From KBS-96 sp963722585 (GTDB lineage: Bacteria > Acidobacteriota > Terriglobia > Bryobacterales > Bryobacteraceae): a DNA stretch of 64,000 nucleotides. The position numbers and the translations under genes are program-made. Shown here in pieces: positions 24,786 to 33,115 of the stretch. Numbering within the stretch: position 1 is the first letter of the stretch; each line of letters opens with the position of its first letter. The notes under the pieces were generated by a model. That model was not told the DNA's origin, searched no databases, and worked only from the letters and a program-made list of their open reading frames with translations. The stretch is taken from NCBI GenBank assembly GCA_963722585.1, contig CAVRNU010000038.1, forward strand, positions 48,853 through 112,852, given 5' to 3'.

Positions 24786-26069
24786 ATGAAAGTTGCGATT
24801 GTCTGTCAGCCTTGGGAGCACATGGCTCATCCAAAGCTGGGCTCGGTGGAGTTGCAGATCGCTGGCGCGAGCCGGCAGCTTGCGGCTTCTGGAGACTGCG
24901 ACGTAACAGTTTACACACGCCGGACGCGGGGCTTTCCCAGGCGGGAGGTGCGCGAGGGTGTCGAGTACCGGCGGTTTGGGATTCTGCACGGCCACCGGCT
25001 GGTGACGCCCTTCGAATCGGTGCTGTATCCCAAGTCGAACATGCCGATCTTTACCAGCCGGTTTTACTATGCAACATTTTATTTGCAGGTTGCGGCGGAG
25101 CTTCGCACGCAGAAGCCCGATATCATCCACGTCCACAACTTCACTCAGTTTCTACCGTTGGCCCGGTTGGCCTGCCCGCACTCGAAGATCGCGATTCACA
25201 TGCACTGCGAATGGCTGACACAGTTTGAGGCGAAGATGCTCCGCGACCGCTTGCGGCATGCGGATGCGATTGTGGGATGCAGCAGGTTTGTTGCGCAGGG
25301 GGTACGGGACCGGTTCCCCGAGTATGCCGACCGCTGCGCGACTGTGTACAACGCCGTGGATACGAACCAGTTCAGCCCAGCGCCGGAGCCGGCGAGAAAC
25401 CGGCGCATCCTGTATGTGGGCCGCATCAGCCCCGAGAAGGGAATCCATGTCCTGGTGGATGCGTTTGCGGAGGTTTTGAGGCGCGTGCCGGATGCCACGC
25501 TCGACTTGGTTGGCGCCGAGCTATTCCAGGGCCGGCAAATGCTGATCGACTTGAGCGACGACCCCCTCACGTTGGAACTGGCCTCCTTTGGCGATTCCGG
25601 CTATCGCGAGCAAGTCGAGCGGCGGCTTGCGCCGGAAGTTGCGCGGCGGGTGCGATTTCGTGGTGCAATTCCGAATTGCGAACTGACCGAAGTTTATCGG
25701 CGCGCGGAGATCGTGGTGGCGCCGTCGGTCTGCTACGAAGGATTCGGTATTCCGGCGGCGGAAGCGGCAGCATCGGGGCTTCCGGTTATCGTGACCAGGG
25801 CTGGCGGGCTGGCGGAGCTGGTCGTGGACGGCGTCACGGGATACGTGGTGAATCGGGGCGATAGCGGCCAACTCGCTCGAGCGATGACGCAACTGCTCCT
25901 TGACGACGGCGCCAGGAGATCGATGGGAATCGAAGGCAGGAAGCGCGCTGTAGAACTCTTTTCGTGGGAAGCTTCGGCCCAACAGTTGCTTGGTCTCTAT
26001 CGCTCATTAACAAGCGAGCTGGGCAGCGAACCGGTTCTGGCGGTTTCCCTCGATCGGAGACCAGTTTAA
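24786..26069 (+). CDS. Glycosyltransferase family 4
   Basis: 427 residues, GT-B fold. The opening VAIVCQPWEHMAHPKLGSVELQ, PDIIHVHNFTQFLPL and IAIHMHCEW belong to the N-terminal lobe. NRRILYVGRISPEKGIHVLVDAF starts the donor lobe and VAPSVCYEGFGIPAAEAAASGLP holds the EX7E motif (E..F GIPAAE). It begins four bases after the previous stop, and its TAA overlaps the ATG of the PIG-L gene (TAATG), so all three are probably translated together. The close pairing with a deacetylase suggests that it adds an N-acetylated hexosamine (inference). Confidence 0.9.
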   Translation: MKVAIVCQPWEHMAHPKLGSVELQIAGASRQLAASGDCDVTVYTRRTRGFPRREVREGVEYRRFGILHGHRLVTPFESVLYPKSNMPIFTSRFYYATFYLQVAAELRTQKPDIIHVHNFTQFLPLARLACPHSKIAIHMHCEWLTQFEAKMLRDRLRHADAIVGCSRFVAQGVRDRFPEYADRCATVYNAVDTNQFSPAPEPARNRRILYVGRISPEKGIHVLVDAFAEVLRRVPDATLDLVGAELFQGRQMLIDLSDDPLTLELASFGDSGYREQVERRLAPEVARRVRFRGAIPNCELTEVYRRAEIVVAPSVCYEGFGIPAAEAAASGLPVIVTRAGGLAELVVDGVTGYVVNRGDSGQLARAMTQLLLDDGARRSMGIEGRKRAVELFSWEASAQQLLGLYRSLTSELGSEPVLAVSLDRRPV

Positions 26070-26935
26070 TGGGCGTCCCCTTGGCCGCTTCGAATTCGCA
26101 ACAGCGGACGCCGCGGCGAATGGCTGGGCGGGCGTCGACGAGACTTCTGCGGCTGGGATCGACGCAAATCAAGCCGGACGAGCTGAGCCGGCAGGCTCTT
26201 GTGTTTTCCCCGCATCCCGATGATGAATCGCTTGGGTGCGGCGGCACAATCATCAAGAAGATGCGATCGGGCGCGAAAGTCACGCTGGTTCACATGACGG
26301 ATGGCGGCGCGTCGACCGATCTCATCGCCAGGGAAGAATTGGTGGCGATGCGCAAGCGGGAATGCTTGGGCGCAGCCCGGGTTCTGGGCGTTAGCGATAC
26401 GATTTTTCTCGAATATGCGGACGGCAAGCTGTGGGACAGCATTTCGCCGGCTACGAACCGGGTGGCGGAGATTGTTGAGAGGATGCAGCCCGAACAGGTG
26501 TTCGTGCCCTATTGCCGCGAGCCGATGAAGCAGGCGGCGGACCATGTTGCGGCAACAAAGATCGTGCTTGCAGCGCTCGAGCGTGTCGGAAGACCGGTCG
26601 CTGTGTGGGAGTATCCGATATGGGCGTGGCTCCACTGGCCGTGGGTCCGCCTGCGGCAAACCGGCCCGCTGACGAGGACCAAGCACGTACTGTGGAACTC
26701 CGGGTGTTTGCTGTTCGGCGCCCGTTCGTTGCTCGAATGGCGGCGGCGGGTGGACATCGCGGACGTTCTCGACGAGAAGCGAGAGGCAATCGCCCAACAC
26801 AGGTCGCAGACTGAACGGATTGTTGCGCAGCCGGGATACATGACGCTTGGCGACGTCTGCCATGGCGAATTTCTCGAGTGGTTCATGCAGGATCGCGAAT
26901 ACTTTCGCGTTTACGACTATCCAACGCGCCGATGA
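26069..26935 (+). CDS. PIG-L/LmbE family N-acetylglucosamine deacetylase
   Basis: 288 residues from the ATG that overlaps the preceding stop; a longer open frame to 25964 lies inside the GT4 gene. VFSPHPDDESLGCGGT near residues 45-60 is the metal-binding HPDDE motif, with the further zinc-ligand His expected in the QAADHVAATK segment. VTLVHMTDGGAS is also typical. The family removes acetyl groups from N-acetyl-hexosamine in GPI, mycothiol, teicoplanin and some exopolysaccharides; here the substrate is probably a sugar just added by the neighbouring GT4. The last 60 residues are specific to this protein. Its stop overlaps the next start (ATGA). Confidence 0.88.
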   Translation: MGVPLAASNSQQRTPRRMAGRASTRLLRLGSTQIKPDELSRQALVFSPHPDDESLGCGGTIIKKMRSGAKVTLVHMTDGGASTDLIAREELVAMRKRECLGAARVLGVSDTIFLEYADGKLWDSISPATNRVAEIVERMQPEQVFVPYCREPMKQAADHVAATKIVLAALERVGRPVAVWEYPIWAWLHWPWVRLRQTGPLTRTKHVLWNSGCLLFGARSLLEWRRRVDIADVLDEKREAIAQHRSQTERIVAQPGYMTLGDVCHGEFLEWFMQDREYFRVYDYPTRR

Positions 26936-28800
26936 CACAAACCAGACCCGTTCTACTTTTCCACGCGGTACAGCACATCTCCGTTGCGGTGGCCCGTTCT
27001 CTTCACCGGCGAGGGATAGAGGTGACGCTTGCGGATGTGAGCGGCTGTGCCCGCCTTGCCGCATCGCGCGCGATCGGCAGAACCTTGCGGCTTCCGAGCA
27101 GCTTCGATGAACCGGAAGAGTTTATCGAAGCTCTGGTGCACTTGATTCGGACCGGTGGTTACGACACTCTCCTGCCATGCAGCGATCCTGGTCTGGTGGC
27201 AGTGTCGACTCACTATGAACGGCTGCGGTCTCTGCTTTATGTCGGATGCCCGCCGCCGCCCATAGTTGAGCGGGTTCTAGATAAGCGTCTGACAATGAAG
27301 ATTGCCGCGGCGTGTGGAATTCTTACTCCGGCGACTTACACTCCAACCGATGTATTCGCGCTGAGAGACTTACGAGCGAAATTACGATTTCCAATAATTG
27401 CTAAGCCGCTTAGTAAGGTGAATGAGACGATCCACACGTTCAAGCTCCGGTATTTCGCAAATTTTCAAGATGTGGAGCGCGCGTTTCTGCACGATCCACA
27501 ATTCGGCACGACAAATTTGCTTCAGGAGTATTGCGCCGGAGAGGGCGTTGGTATCGAGGTCCTGCTGCACAAGGGCGAACCAGTGGCGTTGTTCCAACAC
27601 CGGCGCGTAAGGGAGTTACCGCCAACAGGCGGAGGGTCAGTGGTGTGCGTCGCCGAGCCTGTGGACCCGGCGCTCAGAGACCAGGCGATCGCGCTTTTGA
27701 GGGAGATAGGGTGGGAAGGCGTGGCGATGGTCGAGTTTCGCCATGACCGGAGTACGGGCGCGGCTGTCCTGATGGAAGTGAATGGGCGGTACTGGGGCTC
27801 CTTGCCGCTGGCGATTCACGCGGGTGTCGATTTTCCGCTTTACGAATGGCAATTGGCGCACGGAGAGCGGATTCGCGTGCCATCGTCGTATGAGGCCGGC
27901 ATGCGATGCCGCTGGCTGGTTGGAGATCTGCGAAGGCTGTACGCGGTTCTCACGGAACCTGGCGATGACGGTTTTCCCCGGGCCTCGAAGGGAAGCGAGG
28001 TGGCGGCGTTCTGCAGGGATTTCTTCGCTCGCTCGTGCCCGGCGATGTGGTCCTGGTCCGATCCGCTTGCGGTATGGAACGAGGTTCGCTCGGGGATTGG
28101 AGCGGTATCGAAGAGAGTCAAGCGGGTAGTGAAGCGCCCGATTCAGCGATATCGATACCTCGGCTTGCGCACTACGTGGACGCTGCTAAGGCTGCGCGCG
28201 CTTTCCGCTATGGGACTGAGCCGTTACCCGCGGCTTAGTAATCCCGACGCTTTACGATCGGTTCTGTTCGTGTGCGAGGGGAACATAATCAGAAGTCCCA
28301 TGGCCGAAGCGCTGCTGCGCGAATATGTGAAGGGTCGCGACGGTCAGCTGAGGGTCTCGGTTTGGTCCGCCGGGCTCGCGCCGGAGTTGAAGGCCCGGGC
28401 CGATGAACGAGCAAGGACGGTTGCGCCGGAATTTGGAGTATCGCTTGACGATCACCGGCCTCGAGGCCTGACGCGCGAGCAGATCGAGCGCGCCGACGCG
28501 ATCTTTATAATGGACCATCTCAATCAGGCGAGAATGCTGGTATCTCATCCGGAAGCCGCAGGCAAAACGTTCTTCCTTGGCGCATACTCGAACTCGGCGC
28601 AGGGATCGGGCAGCATCGATATAGCCGATCCGTACGACGGATCTCTCGACGACGTGCGGCAGTGCTACCGGGAAATGGAAGCTTGCGTCCGGCAACTGGC
28701 AATGGTGCTCGGGGTTGTGGAAGAAGGCGCAGCGGATCGGGCTGCGGCGTGTATCGGGAAATCATTGAAAGATGGAGTAGGGGCGGCAAATGGCGGCTGA
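26932..28800 (+). CDS. ATP-grasp ligase fused to low-molecular-weight protein tyrosine phosphatase
   Basis: 622 residues. The N-terminal part (about 1-95) is a preATP-grasp domain. The ATP-grasp domain (about 95-330) has FPIIAKPLSKVNET (nucleotide-contacting Lys), LLQEYCAGEGVGIEVL and the metal-binding segment GAAVLMEVNGRYWGSLPLA. A basic, helical linker (about 330-440) leads to a complete LMW-PTP domain: VLFVCEGNIIRSPMAEALL holds the C(X)5R loop (Cys at about 448), and IADPYD near 566 supplies the general acid. LMW phosphatases normally reset tyrosine-kinase control of chain length in exopolysaccharide systems, and here one is covalently joined to a ligase. No BY-kinase gene is in the window. 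Amide ligation to a uronic acid is one possible role of the ATP-grasp part. Confidence 0.82.
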   Translation: MTQTRPVLLFHAVQHISVAVARSLHRRGIEVTLADVSGCARLAASRAIGRTLRLPSSFDEPEEFIEALVHLIRTGGYDTLLPCSDPGLVAVSTHYERLRSLLYVGCPPPPIVERVLDKRLTMKIAAACGILTPATYTPTDVFALRDLRAKLRFPIIAKPLSKVNETIHTFKLRYFANFQDVERAFLHDPQFGTTNLLQEYCAGEGVGIEVLLHKGEPVALFQHRRVRELPPTGGGSVVCVAEPVDPALRDQAIALLREIGWEGVAMVEFRHDRSTGAAVLMEVNGRYWGSLPLAIHAGVDFPLYEWQLAHGERIRVPSSYEAGMRCRWLVGDLRRLYAVLTEPGDDGFPRASKGSEVAAFCRDFFARSCPAMWSWSDPLAVWNEVRSGIGAVSKRVKRVVKRPIQRYRYLGLRTTWTLLRLRALSAMGLSRYPRLSNPDALRSVLFVCEGNIIRSPMAEALLREYVKGRDGQLRVSVWSAGLAPELKARADERARTVAPEFGVSLDDHRPRGLTREQIERADAIFIMDHLNQARMLVSHPEAAGKTFFLGAYSNSAQGSGSIDIADPYDGSLDDVRQCYREMEACVRQLAMVLGVVEEGAADRAAACIGKSLKDGVGAANGG

Positions 28801-30109
28801 ACCACTCTCCACGTCTGCTGTGGCACCTGAAAGTGCCTGGATGCGCCGTCGCGCCCATTGGTTGTCGTGGTTCAGCAAGAGCACGCTCTCGGTAGCGGAT
28901 CAGGGTCTGGTATCGGGCTCGAATTTCCTGCTGAACGTGCTGCTTGCGCGGTGGCTGCGGCCCGAGCAATACGGAGCATACGCACTGGGTTTCTCGATCT
29001 TTCTGCTGATGACGGCAATGTACCAGTCGCTCGTGCTCGAGCCGATGGCGGTGCTGGGGCCGATTCTGTACGCGGACCGTCCGAAGCGGTATCTCGGCGC
29101 TCTACTGCGCAGTCAGTTTTTCCTGTTACTCGCTGTTGCTGGCGCCCTAGGCTGCGCTTCGTTGGTCGCGGCACGGTTCGGTGGAAAGGCAGCGCTTTCC
29201 GGCGCGCTGGCGGGGCTGGCGATTGCTGCGCCGGCCGTCCTCGTTTTCTGGCTTGCTCGCGGAGCTTGCTATCTGCGGGCTAATCTCACTCCCGTGGTGC
29301 AAGGGGCGGCGTTATATTGCGCGCTGCTGTTGGGCGGCATTACAGTGGTGCACCGATTCTGGATTTTGAACGAGTTCTCCGCGTTCCTCATGGTCGGAGC
29401 GGCCTCGGCCGCAGTGAGCGCTCATCTTCTGCGCGTGTTGGCGCCGCAGTGGAGCACGCGCGTCGATCCGCGTCCTGGCGAAGTGTCGCTCGAGCATTGG
29501 AAGTTTGGCCGCTGGGAGCTGGCCAGGTCTGGTTTCGACTGGGCCGGGGAGAACATTTCGTACACACTGACGGCGGCTTTTCTGGGTATGCGCGAGGTTG
29601 GCGAACTGAAGGCGCTGTTGACTCTGTTTCTGCCTCTGTCTCATATTTACACTGCGCTGCGTCGCCTCATTTTGCCGCACCTGGCTTCGACCTCACGCAC
29701 ACACGGGACCTCGGCGGCGAACGCGTCGGTGACGAAGGTGAACCTGTTGACCTTTACGATGAGCGCTTCCACCTGCGTCATCCTGATATTTTTCGGGCGC
29801 ACGATTTTCCGCCTGCTTTACGGCGGTAAGTTCATGGAAGTCGCTTATCTTGTGCCGTGGGCGGCGCTAAGCCTGGTGGTTACGGCGCCGATCAACGGAT
29901 TTGACATGGGTCTCCGCGCGTTGCGCTCGCCTTCGACAGTGTTTACGGCATCCGCTGCGGGAGCCAGCGTCTCGGTCCTTTTCTACGTATTCGGCACTCG
30001 GTGGTTCGGGCTGCCGGGGACCATAGGCGCCAACATCGGCGCGGGCGTGATTTACTCTGCGATCACAGCGTTTTTATATTACCGGAGGGTCGCGCGCATG
30101 CGCGAATAG
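28790..30109 (+). CDS. MOP-superfamily polysaccharide flippase (Wzx-like)
   Basis: 439 residues and about twelve to fourteen membrane helices. ADQGLVSGSNFLLNVLLARWLRPEQYGAYAL is the classic opening of Wzx/RfbX-type flippases, which move an undecaprenyl-pyrophosphate oligosaccharide across the inner membrane. RRLILPHLASTSR and the AAPINGFDMGLRAL region (VTAPINGFDMG) agree with the C-terminal bundle. ATG 28790 overlaps the preceding gene by 11 bases and has GGAG upstream. With the nearby transferases it points to a Wzx/Wzy-type pathway, although no clear Wzy, Wza or Wzc is in the window. Confidence 0.85.
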   Translation: MAAEPLSTSAVAPESAWMRRRAHWLSWFSKSTLSVADQGLVSGSNFLLNVLLARWLRPEQYGAYALGFSIFLLMTAMYQSLVLEPMAVLGPILYADRPKRYLGALLRSQFFLLLAVAGALGCASLVAARFGGKAALSGALAGLAIAAPAVLVFWLARGACYLRANLTPVVQGAALYCALLLGGITVVHRFWILNEFSAFLMVGAASAAVSAHLLRVLAPQWSTRVDPRPGEVSLEHWKFGRWELARSGFDWAGENISYTLTAAFLGMREVGELKALLTLFLPLSHIYTALRRLILPHLASTSRTHGTSAANASVTKVNLLTFTMSASTCVILIFFGRTIFRLLYGGKFMEVAYLVPWAALSLVVTAPINGFDMGLRALRSPSTVFTASAAGASVSVLFYVFGTRWFGLPGTIGANIGAGVIYSAITAFLYYRRVARMRE

Positions 30110-30113
30110 ATTC

Positions 30114-30136
30114 CGCTCCCTCTGGTCGCGGTTCAG
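30114..30136. repeat. Interspersed CGCTCCC...GGTCGCGGTTCAG repeat
   Basis: This 23-base stretch matches 60666-60689 except for a short difference in the middle. Here it sits in the 38-base gap between the flippase and the next GT2, ending just before that gene's GAGGTG ribosome-binding site. It is consistent with a short intergenic repeat family dispersed in the genome. No strong hairpin was seen. Confidence 0.5.
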
Positions 30137-30147
30137 TGAGGTGGTGT

Positions 30148-31104
30148 ATGCCTTGTATTAGCATCGGCTTGCCTGTCTACAACGGCGAGGCTTTCTTAGC
30201 GCAGACGCTCGACTCGCTGCTTTCTCAGACAGTAACCGACTTCGAGTTAATCATTTCGGACAACGTATCGAAGGATCGGACTCCCGAGATATGCGCGTCG
30301 TACGCGAGGAGGGATTCGCGGATTAAATACTCGAGAACGGATAAGTCGTTGCGGCCCGGGGAAAACTATAATCGAACGCTCGAGCTGTCGTCAGGTAAAT
30401 ACTTCAAGTGGGCTGCCCACGACGATCTCTGCGCGCCCACATTCCTCGAGAAATGTCTCGAGGTTCTTGAAACGGACCCGTCGGTAGTTCTGGCATATTC
30501 GAAAGTAAAAGTCATCGACTCGGAAGGAGGAGAAATTGAAGACTACACTTATAAGCTCGCGACCGATTCGCCGTCTGTCTCGGAGAGGTTTGGCTCGCTC
30601 GTGCGGGCGAACCACAGGATTCACGCAGCCTATGAGATATTCAGCCTCATTCGCGGAGAGACGCTGCGGAGTATTCCTCGCAAGGGAAATTATGCGCGGG
30701 CCGACAGCGTAGTTCTCGCCAGACTTAGCCTCCGCGGCCGTTTTTATCAGGTTCCAGAGGTTCTCTTTCTCTCGCGGGATCATGGCGGTAGATCGGTGCA
30801 TGTGCTGCCCGCTCGCACCCGAAGCGGCCGCACCCGGCTTCACCGTTACATCGGAACGGGGCCGCTTCCACCAACAGAATGGTGGGACCCGGCGAAGAAG
30901 GGCAAGATCGATTTCCCCGAGTGGAGAATTGCAAAGCAATATATTTCTTCGATTCGCGATGCTCCTCTAACTTCAAGCGACCGCACACGGTGCGCGTTTC
31001 AGATTGCGCTGTGGCTTGCGGGAAGCTGGCCAAAACTGGGTAGAGATCTGGTTATCGCCGGAGAACAGGCACTGATGGGCGCCCCACAGGCGAATCGCGC
31101 GTAG
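30148..31104 (+). CDS. Glycosyltransferase family 2 (GT-A fold)
   Basis: 318 residues. ATG 30148 with GAGGTG five bases upstream gives the usual opening ISIGLPVYNGEAFLAQTLDSLL; the open frame back to 30001 overlaps the flippase gene. IISDNVSKDRTPEIC and NRTLELSSGKYFKWAAHDDLCAP carry the donor loop and the acidic metal-binding HDD motif. There is no membrane helix. The C-terminal 60 residues are not shared with standard GT2 proteins. It is the last transferase of the tightly packed run; a 79-base gap with small inverted repeats separates it from the epimerase. Confidence 0.88.
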   Translation: MPCISIGLPVYNGEAFLAQTLDSLLSQTVTDFELIISDNVSKDRTPEICASYARRDSRIKYSRTDKSLRPGENYNRTLELSSGKYFKWAAHDDLCAPTFLEKCLEVLETDPSVVLAYSKVKVIDSEGGEIEDYTYKLATDSPSVSERFGSLVRANHRIHAAYEIFSLIRGETLRSIPRKGNYARADSVVLARLSLRGRFYQVPEVLFLSRDHGGRSVHVLPARTRSGRTRLHRYIGTGPLPPTEWWDPAKKGKIDFPEWRIAKQYISSIRDAPLTSSDRTRCAFQIALWLAGSWPKLGRDLVIAGEQALMGAPQANRA

Positions 31105-31183
31105 TCGCTTTATCGTTTTCTTCCGTTTTACTTGTTAACTATCGAGTCAACACACAGAGGAACTGTCTCTGTATGGAGGGTGT

Positions 31184-32182
31184 ATGAACCGAGTTCTTGT
31201 CGCCGGCGGTGGTGGTTTCATCGGCGGCCATTTAATCAAAAGGCTTCGGGCTGAAGGTAATTGGGTCCGGGCGATCGATATTAAACGCCACGAATTCTCC
31301 GAGCCGCCGGCAAACGAATTTCTACTCGGCGACCTGCGCGACCCGAACGTAGTTCGAGAGGCCGTGGATGGGATCGACGTGGTATATCAGCTAGCCGCGG
31401 ATATGGGCGGCGCCGGATATATTTTTACAGGCGAGCACGATGCGGCCGTGATGCATAATTCGGCAACCATTAACCTGAACATGCTCGAGTTCGGTACGCG
31501 CGCCGGGGTAAGGAAATTCTTTTACTCGTCATCCGCGTGTATTTATCCCGAGTACAATCAGCTCGACGCTGACAATCCGACATGTTCCGAAGAGTCTGCC
31601 TATCCGGCCGCGCCAGACAGCGAATACGGCTGGGAGAAATTGTTCAGCGAGCGGCTTTACATGGCTTACATGCGAAACTGCGGAGTCGAGGTTCGCATCG
31701 CGCGCTTCCACAACATCTTCGGCCCGGAAGGGACATGGCGCGGCGGGCGTGAAAAGTCACCCGCCGCGCTTTGCCGCAAGATAGCGGAAGCCGAAGACGG
31801 AGGAGAGATCGAGATTTGGGGTGACGGCAAACAGACGCGGTCGTTTCTCTTTATCGATGAATGCATTGAAGGCGTACTGCGTTTGATGGAATCCGACTTT
31901 ACCGGACCAGTGAACATTGGCTCGGAGGAAATGGTCACAATCAACCGGTTAGCCGAAATGATTATGGGCATCGCCGGCAAAAGGCTCACAATCCGCCACG
32001 TCACCGGTCCGCTTGGAGTCAGGGGACGTAACTCCGACAACCGGCTGATCCGCGAAAAGCTCGGCTGGGCTCCCAGCATGGCGTTGCGCGACGGGATCGA
32101 GAAAACCTATCGTTGGATTTCCCGGCAATTAGAAGAAACATTCTCGAAAAGTGCAAAAGCGCTCGCGGGCTCCGCGCGATAA
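31184..32182 (+). CDS. NAD-dependent epimerase, GDP-mannose 3,5-epimerase homologue
   Basis: 332 residues; ATG 31184 with GGAGGG three bases away. The N-terminal GGGGFIGGHLIKRL is the NAD-binding loop. Unlike ordinary SDR sugar epimerases it closely follows plant GME: YQLAADMGGAGYI, FFYSSSACIYPEY (Cys about 119), DSEYGWEK (Tyr 148, Lys 152), RFHNIFGPEGTWRGGREKSPAA and GVRGRNSDNRLI are all GME signatures. The expected reaction is GDP-D-mannose to GDP-L-galactose (and possibly GDP-L-gulose). The catalytic Cys/Lys acid-base pair appears present; the Cys and the YxxxK motif are clear. The product would be an L-hexose donor for a transferase of this locus. Confidence 0.85.
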   Translation: MNRVLVAGGGGFIGGHLIKRLRAEGNWVRAIDIKRHEFSEPPANEFLLGDLRDPNVVREAVDGIDVVYQLAADMGGAGYIFTGEHDAAVMHNSATINLNMLEFGTRAGVRKFFYSSSACIYPEYNQLDADNPTCSEESAYPAAPDSEYGWEKLFSERLYMAYMRNCGVEVRIARFHNIFGPEGTWRGGREKSPAALCRKIAEAEDGGEIEIWGDGKQTRSFLFIDECIEGVLRLMESDFTGPVNIGSEEMVTINRLAEMIMGIAGKRLTIRHVTGPLGVRGRNSDNRLIREKLGWAPSMALRDGIEKTYRWISRQLEETFSKSAKALAGSAR

Positions 32183-32198
32183 AGCGAGTGTTATCTCA

Positions 32199-32996
32199 AT
32201 GCCAAACGCGACGGCACCTAACAAAGTATCCATATTAGGCGTCGGCATTAGCCAGACAAATTACGCCGAGGTCGTAGATTTATGCGCGCAGTGGCGCCTC
32301 GAACGCGCTTCCGATGCGGGCCCATCAGCGCACTACATCTGCGTCACTTCCGTACACGGCATCATCATGGCTCGGGACGACCGGGAAGTGGCCAACGTTC
32401 TGAATCACGCCGACATTGCGACTCCCGACGGGATGCCGATCGTGTGGGCACTGCGCTCGCTCGGATGCCGCAATCAGCCAAGAGTTTATGGACCGACTCT
32501 GATGCTCGAAATCTGCCGCCGAGCGGCTGAAATCGGGCTGCGGATCTTCCTTTATGGGGGGCGTGAAAACGTATTGCCCGAGCTGACCGGCCGCCTTCAG
32601 ATAAAATTTCCGGGCCTGTTGATCGTTGGTTCGTATGCCCCTCCCTTTCGCTCCCTCACCGAAGAAGAAGAAATGGGAGTCCGGCAGCGCATCATTGAAT
32701 CGGATGCCGATCTGGTCTTTGTCGGAATCAGCACGCCTAAGCAGGAGAAGTGGATGTATGCGCATCGCGATGCCTTCCCCGGTGTCACCCTGGTGGGCGT
32801 GGGAGCCGCCTTCGATTTCCATGCGGGCCGCGTAAGACAAGCTCCAAACTGGATGCAGAGCCGGGGCCTCGAATGGCTATTCCGCCTTCTAATGGAACCT
32901 AGGCGCCTTTGGCAGCGCTATTTGCTGGTAACGCCCCGGTTCCTGCCGCTCTGGGCAATGCAGAAGTTGAGATCGCTACACCACCCGCCCGCCTAA
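32199..32996 (+). CDS. WecG/TagA/CpsF family glycosyltransferase (GT26)
   Basis: 265 residues from ATG 32199; GTG 32151 is an alternative that would overlap the epimerase by 32 bases. KVSILGVGISQTNYAEVVDL and ICVTSVHGIIMARDD open the fold. TPDGMPIVWALRSLG and RVYGPTLMLEICR carry the family's conserved Asp/Gly core; IFLYGGREN and ADLVFVGISTPKQEKWMY are also signature segments. The family adds N-acetylmannosamine(uronic acid) or related sugars to a lipid-linked first sugar (WecG, TagA). It therefore acts early in assembly, on the cytosolic face. It is the last + strand gene of the glycan locus. Confidence 0.87.
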   Translation: MPNATAPNKVSILGVGISQTNYAEVVDLCAQWRLERASDAGPSAHYICVTSVHGIIMARDDREVANVLNHADIATPDGMPIVWALRSLGCRNQPRVYGPTLMLEICRRAAEIGLRIFLYGGRENVLPELTGRLQIKFPGLLIVGSYAPPFRSLTEEEEMGVRQRIIESDADLVFVGISTPKQEKWMYAHRDAFPGVTLVGVGAAFDFHAGRVRQAPNWMQSRGLEWLFRLLMEPRRLWQRYLLVTPRFLPLWAMQKLRSLHHPPA

Positions 32997-33115
32997 CCGT
33001 GGCTTCGCGCGCGGCTAGCGCCCCACTTCTCGCGTCTGCCTTCTCGATCTTCGCTCGTTTAGAAAATCACCGCCAGCTGACCCAGGCGTCGTGTGCCAAC
33101 GGTGTACATGGAGCC

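Noticed and set aside
26066..27064. 332-codon - strand open frame over the PIG-L gene
   Set aside because: It lies opposite a clear deacetylase with HPDDE motif; high-GC shadow frame.
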